The notes: generated from the sequence alone by a model not told the origin. A stretch of 64,000 nt of DNA from Chrysogorgia sp. JL179-B06 (GCA_035772405.1 JAYKKM010000495.1:1585501-1649500); one strand, 5' to 3'. Numbered from the stretch's first letter, positions 28,220 to 37,144 are shown. Program-made: numbers and translations.

Positions 28220-29001
28220 TTAAAAATTAAATTCCGTATCATACATAGAGAGTACAGATCGTTCATTATCCCCATCTTCTAATTTACGAAACAAACATGC
28301 AGCAAATAAAAGACATTCAAACAAACTACAATGATACAATAAACATGTGGGTTCACTAGTATGATACCAACAATTTCTTGGCTTAAGATTATAAAACGAA
28401 AGTAAATAATCGTACTTCTCAATTCCAAAATATTCAAGATTAACACAATGTAAAATAGTTTTTTCTTGAAGTGTTTTAACTAACGACGATTCTTTATCAC
28501 CACCTTTATACCCGATAATAGCATTCGGGGGAAAAACATTACGAAATAAATAACTTAATCTATTTATAAGTTCACTTTGACTAAAATAATCTCTTGATTT
28601 TTTTTCAGATAAATAGTCTAAACCATGACATCGATATTGATAGTAGACCGTTCCCTTCGAGTTAGTTCTTTGTAGGGTTTTAACATCCCATCATAACAAT
28701 GATAAATAAAATACTTGTTCGTTTGAAGTTCAAGAAGAGTTACTTCATGATAACTGGGTCTCTCTCCCTTAAACTGGTAACATTCACAATCCATTATATG
28801 TGTGATACGCGATAAAAATAATTTCTGTCGTTCTTGGGATATTTCTTCTTTACATTTGTTTAATGCACAATTATATTTACCCGCATACAACTCTTCGATA
28901 GTCGTCCCTTCAGATTTTTCCTGTTGATTCTCAGTTGTCTCTAACGGGATGTAGTCTGCTTCTTTAATTTCGCTGCTCTTCTTCTCAAATATTTTTGCCA
29001 T
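28220..29001 (-). pseudogene. Exonuclease-like or nuclease-fold accessory protein, frameshifted
   Basis: ATG at 29001 (MAKIFEKKSSEIKEADYIPL). An acidic N-terminal third is followed by HIMDCECYQFKGERPSYHEV (a D-x-E-like strand), then KYFIYHCYDGMLKPYKEL. A frame change near 28640 leads to CHGLDYLSE, PPNAIIGYKGGDKESSLVKT, ILHCVNLEYFGIEKYD and a Cys/His tail ending at 28220. The order (D-C-E strand, later GYKGGDKE, late H/C cluster) recalls DEDD-type nuclease folds found in animal mobile elements, with low certainty. About 258 codons in all. Confidence 0.45.
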
Positions 29002-29430
29002 CTCTCTCTCTCCTACACTCAGACTGATATTAATTATTTTCGACCCTACATCGGGTTTTATAATTGCATCCTGCGTTACTATGCGTTACTGGGGATAGAT
29101 TAGTTTGACCAATCAGAGTTCGTTGATTAAAGCTTTCATGTCATACAGATGATTTGTGATACTCATGTGCAATGAATGTGTGTTGTAGGAATTAGAGACG
29201 CGAATCCCTAATTAGCGATTCCTTCTAAACAAATACTCGCGGATTAGTTGCCGCAATGCTGTGTTGTGGGATTAACGACACGAATCCCTAATGTTGTTCT
29301 AAAACACACACACGTCACATCAGTTGATATATTATATACTCGCGGGATTAGTTTATACATACAATAATACTTTTTTCAAATTTTGATCAAAATCGTGTTA
29401 AATTCTACATGTAGAAATATATATTATAAG
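29002..29430. other. Intergenic repeat-like region between right-arm gene blocks
   Basis: Contains repeated CGAATCCCTAAT and ATATACTCGCGGGATTAG blocks related to those in 33650-34110. No gene. It may be a regulatory or recombination-prone spacer. Confidence 0.5.
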
Positions 29431-29500
29431 AATGGGAAAAATAGTATATATATACAAGACGATTTCTTTAACAAACGCGTTCCATCATTCGTTTTTGAGA

Positions 29501-30658
29501 ATGTCGTTAAACATTGGTGATAAAAGAAGCTATGCAGAAGCTAATGACCACGGTCCCAATATTAAGACGATATTGAAAATTGTTTATTATATACAACATT
29601 TTCGTAACCGATACATTGGATTATTATTTGCCGTCTGTGACTTATGTGACTATTACTATGGGGGAATTATCGAATGTATGGAAATTGAATCGAGACAAAT
29701 TGGTCGGGGATATAAAGATTACGCCTATATTGAAAAAATGAAACCTGAAATGAACCCAGATGAATGCAAGGATTGGCGAATCTTAACAGATAAACAACAC
29801 TATATAATACCCGTTGTTCATACACAACGAAAATATTATATTTATGGTGAAAAACTCTGTGAGCGTTATCACAAATTACTATTAATACCCTCTCAAACAT
29901 TAATGAAATCTATTTTTCATTTGAATGATAATTTTTTTATTGAAATTCAAAACAGTTGTTACCCAAGAAATGATGTTTACCACTTTATTTCTATTACTAT
30001 TAATGATGAGCAAACTACAATTCCCAAAGCGATAGGGTATGGAGGATCTTATCTTTGTAATACGTTACATAGACTTAATCGTTGTTTTAGTCATGAATTT
30101 ACATATTGCTGTATTTATTTATATTTTATAGATCCGTTTTATTTGAAGACTACTTTTTATTATCTACATAATTTAGATACTTTTGAGAAAATAGTGTATC
30201 AACTTGCATGTTGTTTTATTTTCTTTTGCGAAAATCATAACCCTATATCAAAACTTAAAACTAGTAACGATAGGGTTTATACTTTTAATCTCGATAAGAT
30301 TGTTAAGCTGATGATAACGAAAACCCCACCCTGTACCTGTTGTTATAAAAATTGTCAGAATTACTCTTATTGGTTTAAATTATTTTATAAGACAAGTAAA
30401 CCCTATAAGTTTAAAGTCAGTTTATTTTCAGATCAAGTTAAAAATAATAGTATTATACAAAATAATACCCCCCTTAATTTACAATATTACCCCCCGCATT
30501 TGGATATAATATATAATTATTCTATAAGGGTAAGGATTACATCTAATAATATTACATCAACTACTTTTATTATTAAGAGTATTATAGAATCATATAATAT
30601 TAACTTTGAAGATCCTGACATTATAATACAGAGTATTGAAAAATTGTATTTAGACTAA
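29501..30658 (+). CDS. Family B accessory protein (385 aa), intact paralogue of the 11136 gene
   Basis: ATG at 29501 (MSLNIGDKRSYAEANDHGPN); an in-frame start at 29432 would add 23 residues. It shares with the 11136 gene the N-terminal IKTILKIVYYIQHF helix and GLLFAVCDLCDYYYGG, a mid-protein TQRKYYIYG, CCFIFFCENHNPISKL, and CCYKNCQNYSYWF; after the last block the 11136 gene has its TAA. Many cysteines and aromatics, no known domain. One copy in each arm suggests duplication or arm exchange. Function unknown. Confidence 0.7.
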   Translation: MSLNIGDKRSYAEANDHGPNIKTILKIVYYIQHFRNRYIGLLFAVCDLCDYYYGGIIECMEIESRQIGRGYKDYAYIEKMKPEMNPDECKDWRILTDKQHYIIPVVHTQRKYYIYGEKLCERYHKLLLIPSQTLMKSIFHLNDNFFIEIQNSCYPRNDVYHFISITINDEQTTIPKAIGYGGSYLCNTLHRLNRCFSHEFTYCCIYLYFIDPFYLKTTFYYLHNLDTFEKIVYQLACCFIFFCENHNPISKLKTSNDRVYTFNLDKIVKLMITKTPPCTCCYKNCQNYSYWFKLFYKTSKPYKFKVSLFSDQVKNNSIIQNNTPLNLQYYPPHLDIIYNYSIRVRITSNNITSTTFIIKSIIESYNINFEDPDIIIQSIEKLYLD

Positions 30659-31048
30659 TTTAAAAAATTCAAAGAATATATTCCACAACCAAAACCACGT
30701 GTGTTTTTTATCATGGGGATATACAATGAATTTAAGATGCGAATTTCTAAAATCTAAAATTGTTTGACGTATACACAATTTTATATAATATTCCTCATTA
30801 TCAATGTGTTTATATCTAAAAAAACACAGGATTAAAGCAAAAAATGATGCTATTATTTGTCCAATTTCATGTCGCTCCATGCGATTATAGACATCCAAAA
30901 GTTCACGGGGCATTTTTAAATGAGCAATAATATTTTTAAATAAATTCTCATGTTCGTTAAGACATTTCCACACACTTTGTTCCATATTTTTATTGATTTT
31001 TATTTCAAAACGGGCCAGTTCTTTTACCATAATATTCCACACCTCCAT
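30650..31048 (-). CDS. Helical protein, possible viral Bcl-2 homologue (132 aa)
   Basis: An intact ATG frame. The product looks all-helical. RMERHEIGQIIASFFALILC falls where Bcl-2 proteins have the BH1 motif (x-x-W-G-R-I-V-x-F-F), and the C-terminal WFWLWNIFFEFFKLV could be the BH2 region; the spacing between them (~60 residues) is about right. The key tryptophan before the glycine of BH1 is replaced (E-I-G), and no clear BH3 or membrane anchor is seen. If real it would block apoptosis of infected cells. Alternative: unrelated helical protein. Its end overlaps the convergent 29501 gene by 9 bases. Confidence 0.35.
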   Translation of the reverse strand: MEVWNIMVKELARFEIKINKNMEQSVWKCLNEHENLFKNIIAHLKMPRELLDVYNRMERHEIGQIIASFFALILCFFRYKHIDNEEYYIKLCIRQTILDFRNSHLKFIVYPHDKKHTWFWLWNIFFEFFKLV

Positions 31049-31086
31049 GATATTTCACATTACTACTATTTTTATTTACAACACTC

Positions 31087-32284
31087 TCATTTTATACATT
31101 TGGGTTTCCTTTTTTTAAAATCAGTCTTTCTTTTCTGTATTTCCTTATTATTATCCATTACATAGCGTTTTTCCATCAAATCGCTCGTAAATTTCTTAGA
31201 ACGCCATTGCATATATTGTTTATTTATATATAGTTTCTCAATATAGAGACCCTCTAACTCACGATATTTATCGCGTTGTGTACAAATAATATCTTGATTA
31301 TAATTCGAATAGATTGTCATTCGTTTTTCTTCATGATGTTCATCGCCTTTTTTTTCACGTTTCATATATATTAAAGACCGTTTGAAACATCTTTTCTTCA
31401 ATGGTGGATCGTTCAAAACTTCTCGATCGTCGTCATCTTCCTCTTCGTCCTCTTCTTCTTCCTCTTCGTCCTCTTCTTCTTCGTCCTCTTCTCCACACCG
31501 TGGAAATAATGGTTGGGGTGATGTAACCCTAGGTGGTGACGGTGGAATAGGCGATAATGTTGGTAGAAGAGCGTTTGCTGCTTCGCCCACAATTTGTATT
31601 AATTGGGGAACGGGTATCATTTCATCACCCATTTGTATTAAATTCGAAGGTGAAGGAATAGGGATTTGTCCAAAGAAATCAATGGGCATTTCGTGTATGT
31701 AATTATCTAATTCACCTTCTTGCCCCGGTATTTCATATACCTCTGGCGGCGAAATCGTTTGCGGTGGAATAGGAGATAAATTATACCTTGCTTGCGGTGT
31801 TTGAAGAGGTCTATTATACTGTTCTTGCGATAATAGAGGTGGTGGGTGGTTTACTTGCTGGGGTAGAGATGGTACTTGCTGTGGCGACGTGTTATACTTC
31901 GCTTGCAGGAGTAGAGGGTGTATGTAACCGGACTGTTCTTGAGACGGTGAATTTACTTGCAGGGGTAGAGAGTAGCTTTGCTTGCCATGGCGACGTCTTC
32001 GCTTGCAGAGGGTATATGTGACTGGACGGTGTTATCGGTTCAGCAAAATTTAATGGCGACTGTGCAATGTCTTTAGTTGTTCGATGGTTGATGTTCTTTT
32101 TTCTTGTGATTTCTTGGCTGTATGCTTGTTCATCATCTGAAATATTCCGTCCCATTTGACGATATTCTTGTTGCTGTTGACGGCGTTGTTTTAACATTTT
32201 GGGAATATCTTTTCCCCTACTTTCAACCCGTGCAATGGTTTTTCCGCTTTCCAAATTTTTATGCGTCTGTTTCACACGGGCCAT
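31087..32284 (-). pseudogene. Histone-H3-tail-like, PQ-rich and acidic protein, frameshifted
   Basis: ATG at 32284 gives MARVKQTHKNLESGKTIARV: after Met removal A1, R2, K4, Q5, T6, G13 and K14 coincide with histone H3. A Gln/Arg helix follows, then Pro/Gln-rich repeats, where the frame changes (about 31900-31960). The open frame continues to 31087 with a ~25-residue Glu/Asp tract (EEDEEEEDEEEEEE type), a basic KKRCFKR and a helical Lys-rich C-terminus. No histone fold is present. About 400 codons in all. I infer a chromatin-directed mimic, with the acidic tract possibly histone-binding. Confidence 0.6.
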
Positions 32285-32539
32285 GCTGAGATTGTGTCTA
32301 AAAATTTAGGAAACAAACGCTTATAAAAAACACGGTAAAAAAAATGGGGTAACCTGATTGGTTGAACTTAATTCCCTAATAAAATATCGGGGTATTCTCA
32401 TTGGTTGAATGATAAAATCAATATTATAAGACGATTACCCGACTATTACTAATACATGTAAATCTTTTTAATCTTTTTGTTGACTTAATGCAGTACACAC
32501 TACCCCAAAATATTTATCGGGTAAAACGTTGCAGGGAAA

Positions 32540-32548
32540 GATATAAAA
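32540..32548 (+). promoter_or_regulatory. TATA-like box (AGATATAAAAAC)
   Basis: Located about 45 bases before the ATG at 32589, in the same arrangement as other boxes in the element. Confidence 0.4.
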
Positions 32549-32588
32549 ACACACGTTAGAAGTCATATTTTTTTAAAACACTTTCAAA

Positions 32589-32852
32589 ATGATAGCAGGT
32601 ACTAAAGAAAATCCTCTGTTGGTAATACTGACCGATTTAGCAAAGTATTTTTCACACATTGAATATCAAGTGGTTGAATGTCGTAAAGTGGATATGTTAC
32701 CCAACAATGCACGTGCCGATAGAATACTATATAAGATGCTATTGTTATGGGATGAGAAATATATATATACCTACTCATCAGACGATTTTACACATTTGAT
32801 CGGGCAGTTTGTGCATGTAGCAATCGATAAACCTCCACCCTACCAGCCATGA
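32589..32852 (+). CDS. Small-paralogue family protein A8 (87 aa), right arm
   Basis: An intact frame with the family pattern: LTDLAKYFSHIEYQVVECRK, LYKMLLLWDEKYIYTY, then SSDDFTHLIGQFVHVAI. It shows that the family is present in both arms of the element. Its stop overlaps the next ATG (ATGA), so it is translated from a shared transcript with the 32849 gene. Function unknown. Confidence 0.7.
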   Translation: MIAGTKENPLLVILTDLAKYFSHIEYQVVECRKVDMLPNNARADRILYKMLLLWDEKYIYTYSSDDFTHLIGQFVHVAIDKPPPYQP

Positions 32853-33082
32853 ATCAAGCAACATTTATAGATATAATATCTATGAAGGCTCTATCTCGTG
32901 AACGAAATCTACAGTTAATTGGTTCAAGACCCATACCCAAACCTGCTGGCGAACCGATACAGATGTATGAACTTTTTTTTAACGATGCATATAACAATTA
33001 TTTTAAAATAGAATTCGGTTCATCCGAACACACTAAGATAATATATATTTATCGTAAAAGATTAATCCTTTTGTATATATAG
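32849..33082 (+). CDS. Hypothetical 77-residue protein, possible divergent family member
   Basis: The start is coupled to the previous stop (ATGA). The product has a helix, a proline-rich loop (GSRPIPKPAGEPI), then MYELFFNDAYNNYFKIEF strands and a basic tail. The strand pair resembles that of the A family, but the V-x-x-C box is missing. Intact. Confidence 0.55.
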   Translation: MNQATFIDIISMKALSRERNLQLIGSRPIPKPAGEPIQMYELFFNDAYNNYFKIEFGSSEHTKIIYIYRKRLILLYI

Positions 33083-33117
33083 ACATCTCTACCCAAAAAC
33101 ATTTATTATTAGACACG

Positions 33118-33432
33118 ATGGCAACAAGTATAGATATAAACGAAATTAAACTTGATAACGTGAAGTTATACAGCTCTGAGTTTTTATATGCCGTGTGCAC
33201 AGACTCTGATTTTTACGTGGTTGACTTTATGTCCGAAAATAACAATTGGTTAAATGACCGGGATAAAATTTGGCTAGATGACCGATGCGGGATAATATTA
33301 AAAGATTTTAATCTTACCTCTGTTCTTAATACCCGAATGGGTGTCGAAGCTGGAATTATTATTGCTGTGATTCATCGACAGGAAAATCAAGAAGATCTCG
33401 TGGGCAGGCATATCTTCTTTGTAAACTCTTAG
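33118..33432 (+). CDS. Hypothetical 104-residue acidic protein, possible divergent family member
   Basis: ATG at 33118, 35 bases after the previous gene. Product MATSIDINEIKLDNVKLYSS..., with SEFLYAVCTDSDFYVVDFMS strands and a C-terminal QEDLVGRHIFFVN that looks like the family's closing D-L-x-x-K/R-x-V unit. With 32589 and 32849 it forms a three-gene unit. Function unknown; intact. Confidence 0.55.
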   Translation: MATSIDINEIKLDNVKLYSSEFLYAVCTDSDFYVVDFMSENNNWLNDRDKIWLDDRCGIILKDFNLTSVLNTRMGVEAGIIIAVIHRQENQEDLVGRHIFFVNS

Positions 33433-34270
33433 ACAATACGTTGTACCCACGCAGAATTATTACGTTAAAACACGTGTATTAAAAACCATTTATCATCTGT
33501 TTTGACATGTGTGAATTAATTAACACGCTCTCCTCGATATCGAGCTAAATTGTTTAACGGGTATCTTAAAATATATACTAAATTGTATGAAAAGCATAAA
33601 AATGAAAGCACTAAAAAGCATAAAAATGTGTTAAATAAGTGTAAAAATGCTTAAATATCTAGAATATAGACGTATTTAAGCATAGACGGGCATAGGGACT
33701 AATCCCCCTCAAAATGGTCGCTAATCCCTAACCTGTCTATACAGTTGATGTATTAATTACGCGTAGAACTCATTAAAAACGTGTATCTCCAAAGTACACA
33801 AACAAAATGGCCGCTAATCCCAACAAGTAAATTCATTGTCCCTATCCATATTATTTATCAAACTGTTTTGACATAGGGGGAGGAATCAGAACAAGACGCT
33901 TATTATATATTCGCATCCCTAAGATTCAAAAAGCGTCTTTAATCCTGCAACACAAATTCATTGTTCCTACCCATATTATTAATCAAACTGCTTTGACATA
34001 AGGGGAGGAAATAGAACACGACGCTTATTATATATTCGCGTCCCTAAGTATCTAACAACACTCATTGTTCCCTACCTATAATAATTCAATTGTTTTGACA
34101 TGAAGGCTTTAATGAACGATCCCTGATTGGATAGATACGGGGGAGGGTTTGATTATAGAAACTCTGATTGGTTAAAGCCGCAAAACCATTGTAATAGTTC
34201 GCAGATCGTGATTATAAAATAAGCACGTAGGCGCGTCTCAAACCAAAACGATTTCAAAAAGCTAGAAGAA
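33433..34270. repeat. Right subterminal repeat region, ~128-bp imperfect direct repeats
   Basis: A gene-free stretch. ATTCATTGTYCCTAYCCATA...CAAACTGTTTTGACATA...ACGCTTATTATATATTCGC-CCCTAAG recurs at about 33828, 33957 and (partial) 34068. Upstream (33590-33780) are shorter repeats such as AAAAGCATAAAAATG and GCTAATCCCTAA. Related blocks occur at 29190-29350. Possible promoters, origin or recombination sites; no direct evidence. Confidence 0.7.
34212..34220 (+). promoter_or_regulatory. TATA box upstream of the spliced gene
   Basis: ATTATAAAATAAGCACG shares TATAAAATAAGCA with the box at 12926, and lies about 65 bases before the ATG at 34281. Confidence 0.5.
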
Positions 34271-34280
34271 AAATACGAAG

Positions 34281-34661
34281 ATGGACAACCAAAGAAAACC
34301 CGACGTCTCCAACAACACGATCCCGCAAGAAAAGAAGGAAGAAAATGTAAGATAGCAATAATAATGTTTTTACTGTCTGTAAAATCGACATGTATTTATT
34401 ATGTTTTTATATTTCTCTTAGAAAGAAACCATCCCTCCACCCCCTACCGAAGACACTATTGAGACCGTACCTGGGGTGTTACTCGTATCAGATGGGGAGA
34501 GCGAGTGGGCGTTCCGAGTCCAACCGGACTCTGAATACTCGTTCGACACATACGAGCCGTCCGAAGACGATGACTATCGCGTGTGGGGGTACGTGGACAC
34601 TCGGGGTGAGTCGTTCATGTATTTCGAAAGCACAAAAACAATGGTGAAAACCAAAAACTGA
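34281..34661 (+). CDS. Spliced accessory gene (two exons, ~100 aa), GC-richer than its neighbours
   Basis: Exon 1 34281-34346 (MDNQRKPDVSNNTIPQEKKE...) ends at AAT|GTAAGA. An AT-rich intron of 78 bases ends TTTCTCTTAGAAAG, and the frame of exon 2 (34425-34661) fits the second of two possible AGs. Exon 2 reads VSDGESEWAFRVQPDSEYSF, then YEPSEDDDYRVWGYVDTRGE, and stops at 34659. An acidic, aromatic, compact beta-like protein of unknown family. Its codons are much GC-richer than the rest of the element, suggesting recent acquisition. Without splicing, exon 2 has no ATG at its start. Confidence 0.6.
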
Positions 34662-35240
34662 ATTTTTATATTTTAATTTATAGGGTAATATATCGCGGGG
34701 TGTTATACCCTACACGACAGCCTCTTAAAGATATAACCAACTTGTTCGTGTAATTTTTTTTATTTGTGTGTGTAAAAATATATATTCATCCAACTTCTCC
34801 ATCGTTGTGTGTTTTTACTATAGCTAACTCTTTCATCATACGCTAACGCACAAACCCTGGCGTAAAATAAGCAATTCATTGAATAAGGGATGACCAGATT
34901 GTCACTATGGACCAAGCCAATCTCATTCGAATCGCAAATTCGACTACGGGTTGAACGTGCGCCAATGCAGTTTAATAAAAAACAGAACATTGGAAGATGT
35001 CAGAGTCTTGTGCCGAAGCACAACTTACAAGCGAGCAAAACACACACAACTGATAAAATATGAAACAACATCTGCTTATATACTAAACAAATCTCTTAAA
35101 ATTTATTTGGGGTTTTCTCCAAATTTAATAAAACACTTTTACGGTTTTAAAACTTTTTCCACAACTCTAATATTTTTAATGGATAATATTTCATCTAAAA
35201 TTATTTTGAGGTTTTTTCAAACTATAACCCTCAAACTTTT
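34662..35240. other. Gene-free right subterminal region
   Basis: AT-rich; imperfect repeats of TTATTTGGGGTTTTCTCCAA and ATTTTGAGGTTTTTTCAAA around 35100-35260 grade into the inner edge of the right inverted repeat. No coding sequence recognised. Confidence 0.5.
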
Positions 35241-36311
35241 TTGGAAGAAACATCCAAATAATTTTTATGAGATATATCCTCTTAAAATATTTTGAGATCC
35301 TTTTTAAATATACAGTAACTAGGGAATATCAGTCATTCGGCCATAAGATGGCGTCGAGGTAAGAGCTCCATGGTGGAAATTTCTATGATTAATTCAAAAT
35401 GTTTATTTTTATTTCAATAAACATGACTACTCTTCCAAATAAAAATAAGGACAGTCCAAAACTGTTTATTTTTATTTTCAAACATCATTACAAGTCTTCA
35501 AATAAAAATATGGCGTTTTTGGATGGCACGTGCATGTAAGTATAACATCACATCGGGTGAGGTATGATGGTTATGTATAATAGAATTTTTTGTATTTTTT
35601 TTCAAAACGTGGTGTGTGTGTCAGTATATATATCACAGTGTGAATGATGATCTGATTAAGTGCTGTCTCAGATGCTATATGGAGTTGAAAGCAATGATGG
35701 ATCAGGAACAGGAAGTTTAGTCGTAGAATTTCGTGTTCCAAATAATTGATGATCAGTGGGAAAAGTTTGCACAGAAACCAAACATGTCTAGAGTAAAACC
35801 CTGTTTCACTTTCGACATATTTGGTTTCTGGGCAAATTTTCCCCCACAGATTATCAGTTGTTTGAAACACTAAATTCTACGACTTAAACATCCTGTTCCT
35901 GGTTCATCACTGCTTTCAACCCCGTATAGCAAATGACGTCAGTACTTGCTTAATACTATTCACCTTGAATGACCTTCAATCTCTCTGGTCGTTCCACTCA
36001 GGGACGACTATAAAACTGGTCGTACAACAACACGACCCAAGTGATATATATACTCTTGACCGCGACCCCTTTTTGACTAATTTTATACAAAAAACCTCTT
36101 GTATACGACCAGGTGCATATTCCCCCTGATTTGATGACTGGTCGTTCTTTACAGGGTGACCACACCTTAAAAATACGACACCCTCCTGGAAAATTTGGAC
36201 TGGCTGTGCTCTGATTGGTCCATTCAAATCAATTCTTGATTCTGATTGGCTTAGAGCTCGTGCCAGTCCCAAACACATTGATATATATATATATATATAT
36301 ATATTACTACT
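35240..36311 (-). repeat. Right terminal inverted repeat of the Maverick
   Basis: The reverse complement matches 5133-5800: terminal AGTAGTAATATATA, the GTGTTTGGGACTGGCACGAG block, the GACCAG-rich block, and the inner CGACGCCATCTTATGGCC block (35335-35370). It is longer than the left repeat because of a ~300-bp fold-back insertion (35655-35954) and extra A/T-rich repeats. Confidence 0.9.
35655..35954. mobile_element. Fold-back (MITE-like) insertion in the right terminal repeat
   Basis: An inverted repeat with arms of ~80 bases: ATTAAGTGCTGTCTCAGATG and GGAGTTGAAAGCAATGATGG on the left pair with CATCACTGCTTTCAACCCCG and the matching outer part on the right. It has no counterpart in the left terminal repeat. 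No coding sequence; family unknown. Confidence 0.7.
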
Positions 36312-36316
36312 AACGC
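36312..36316. repeat. Target-site duplication of the Maverick (right copy)
   Basis: AACGC immediately after the right terminus, equal to 5128-5132. Confidence 0.7.
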
Positions 36317-37144
36317 CTATTACCATTGAAATTTATTACAAAATATAACGTAACATTTCGTTCACTGAAGCCCAGCAAAGCCATTCAGCTAACATGTAAA
36401 AAGAGAAGCATTCTCCAAGTGATTTTCACTATTCTGACGAGGAAACAGATGAAAATGCCACTTTTCGTTTATACGAAAAGCCAGCAACAAAACAAGACAG
36501 GCCTTTTTAACAAAATATATAAAAAACAGGTGGAACTTAAACGTCCTTCAAAATACCTTGAGTTGCAATCATGGCGGAAATAAAATATATGACCTACGTT
36601 TCCCCCACTCTCGATTATCTCCTATTATCTTTAAACTTCATGACTAAGATTATCTTTAAACTTCATGAACGTCAAGCTAAAGAAGTTAGACCGAAGCGAA
36701 TACTAACCAAGTAACTCCTAACCTTCATTTCTGTATCCTGCATTCTTTATATTCACAATCGTTTTACTCTTGTGTTTTATGTGCTAGCACGTTTTCTGAA
36801 GGCATCTAGTGCTTTAAAAATGACTGCTAGCCATCGACCAAAACGAGACAAACTGTGATAAACCTTGAAATCTCCGGCAACAACAACATCCGGGATACCG
36901 GTCCGGATACGGAAAAAGACGGACCGTGGGCCGGATACGCATTTTTACGGACCGGGCATTAACCAATCAGAATTCAGGATACGTGAAAGCCATATAATAA
37001 AACTGGTTATTTGAAATGACCAAGTTACATTAATTTGGTTATTTGAAATAACCAACATACATTAATATGGTTATTTGATATAACCAAATATATCAGGAAA
37101 AACTAACACTGAAAACTATAAATAATAATTTGACACTTGGCGCC
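36317..37144. mobile_element. Right half of the element interrupted by the Maverick
   Basis: Ends at 37139-37144 in GGCGCC, preceded by AATAATAATTTGACACTTGG and GGTTATTTGATATAACC palindromes, the inverse of 3966-4090. A short acidic open stretch (HYSDEETDENATFRLYEKPA, about 36418-36480) looks coding-like but has no recognisable family. The sequence at 36960-37020 shares CCATATAATAAA with the left half in inverted form. Confidence 0.55.

Larger units (their letters stand above)
5133..36311. mobile_element. Maverick/Polinton (adintovirus-type) integrated DNA virus, ~31.2 kb
   Basis: Both ends read AGTAGTAATATATA inward, as expected for the 5'-AG termini of Polintons. Long inverted repeats follow, and AACGC is duplicated outside. 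The interior is AT-rich and codes for integrase, minor and major capsid proteins, adenain-like protease, packaging ATPase and protein-primed DNA polymerase in typical Maverick clusters, plus more than twenty accessory genes. At about 31 kb it is larger than the usual 15-20 kb, because of the accessory arms. Multiple frame breaks show that this copy is not intact as assembled. Confidence 0.95.

Noticed and set aside
31382..31702. Serine-rich 106-codon frame on the plus strand
   Set aside because: It is the complement of the Glu/Asp tract of the minus-strand gene; the long serine run is a mirror of GAA/GAT codons.
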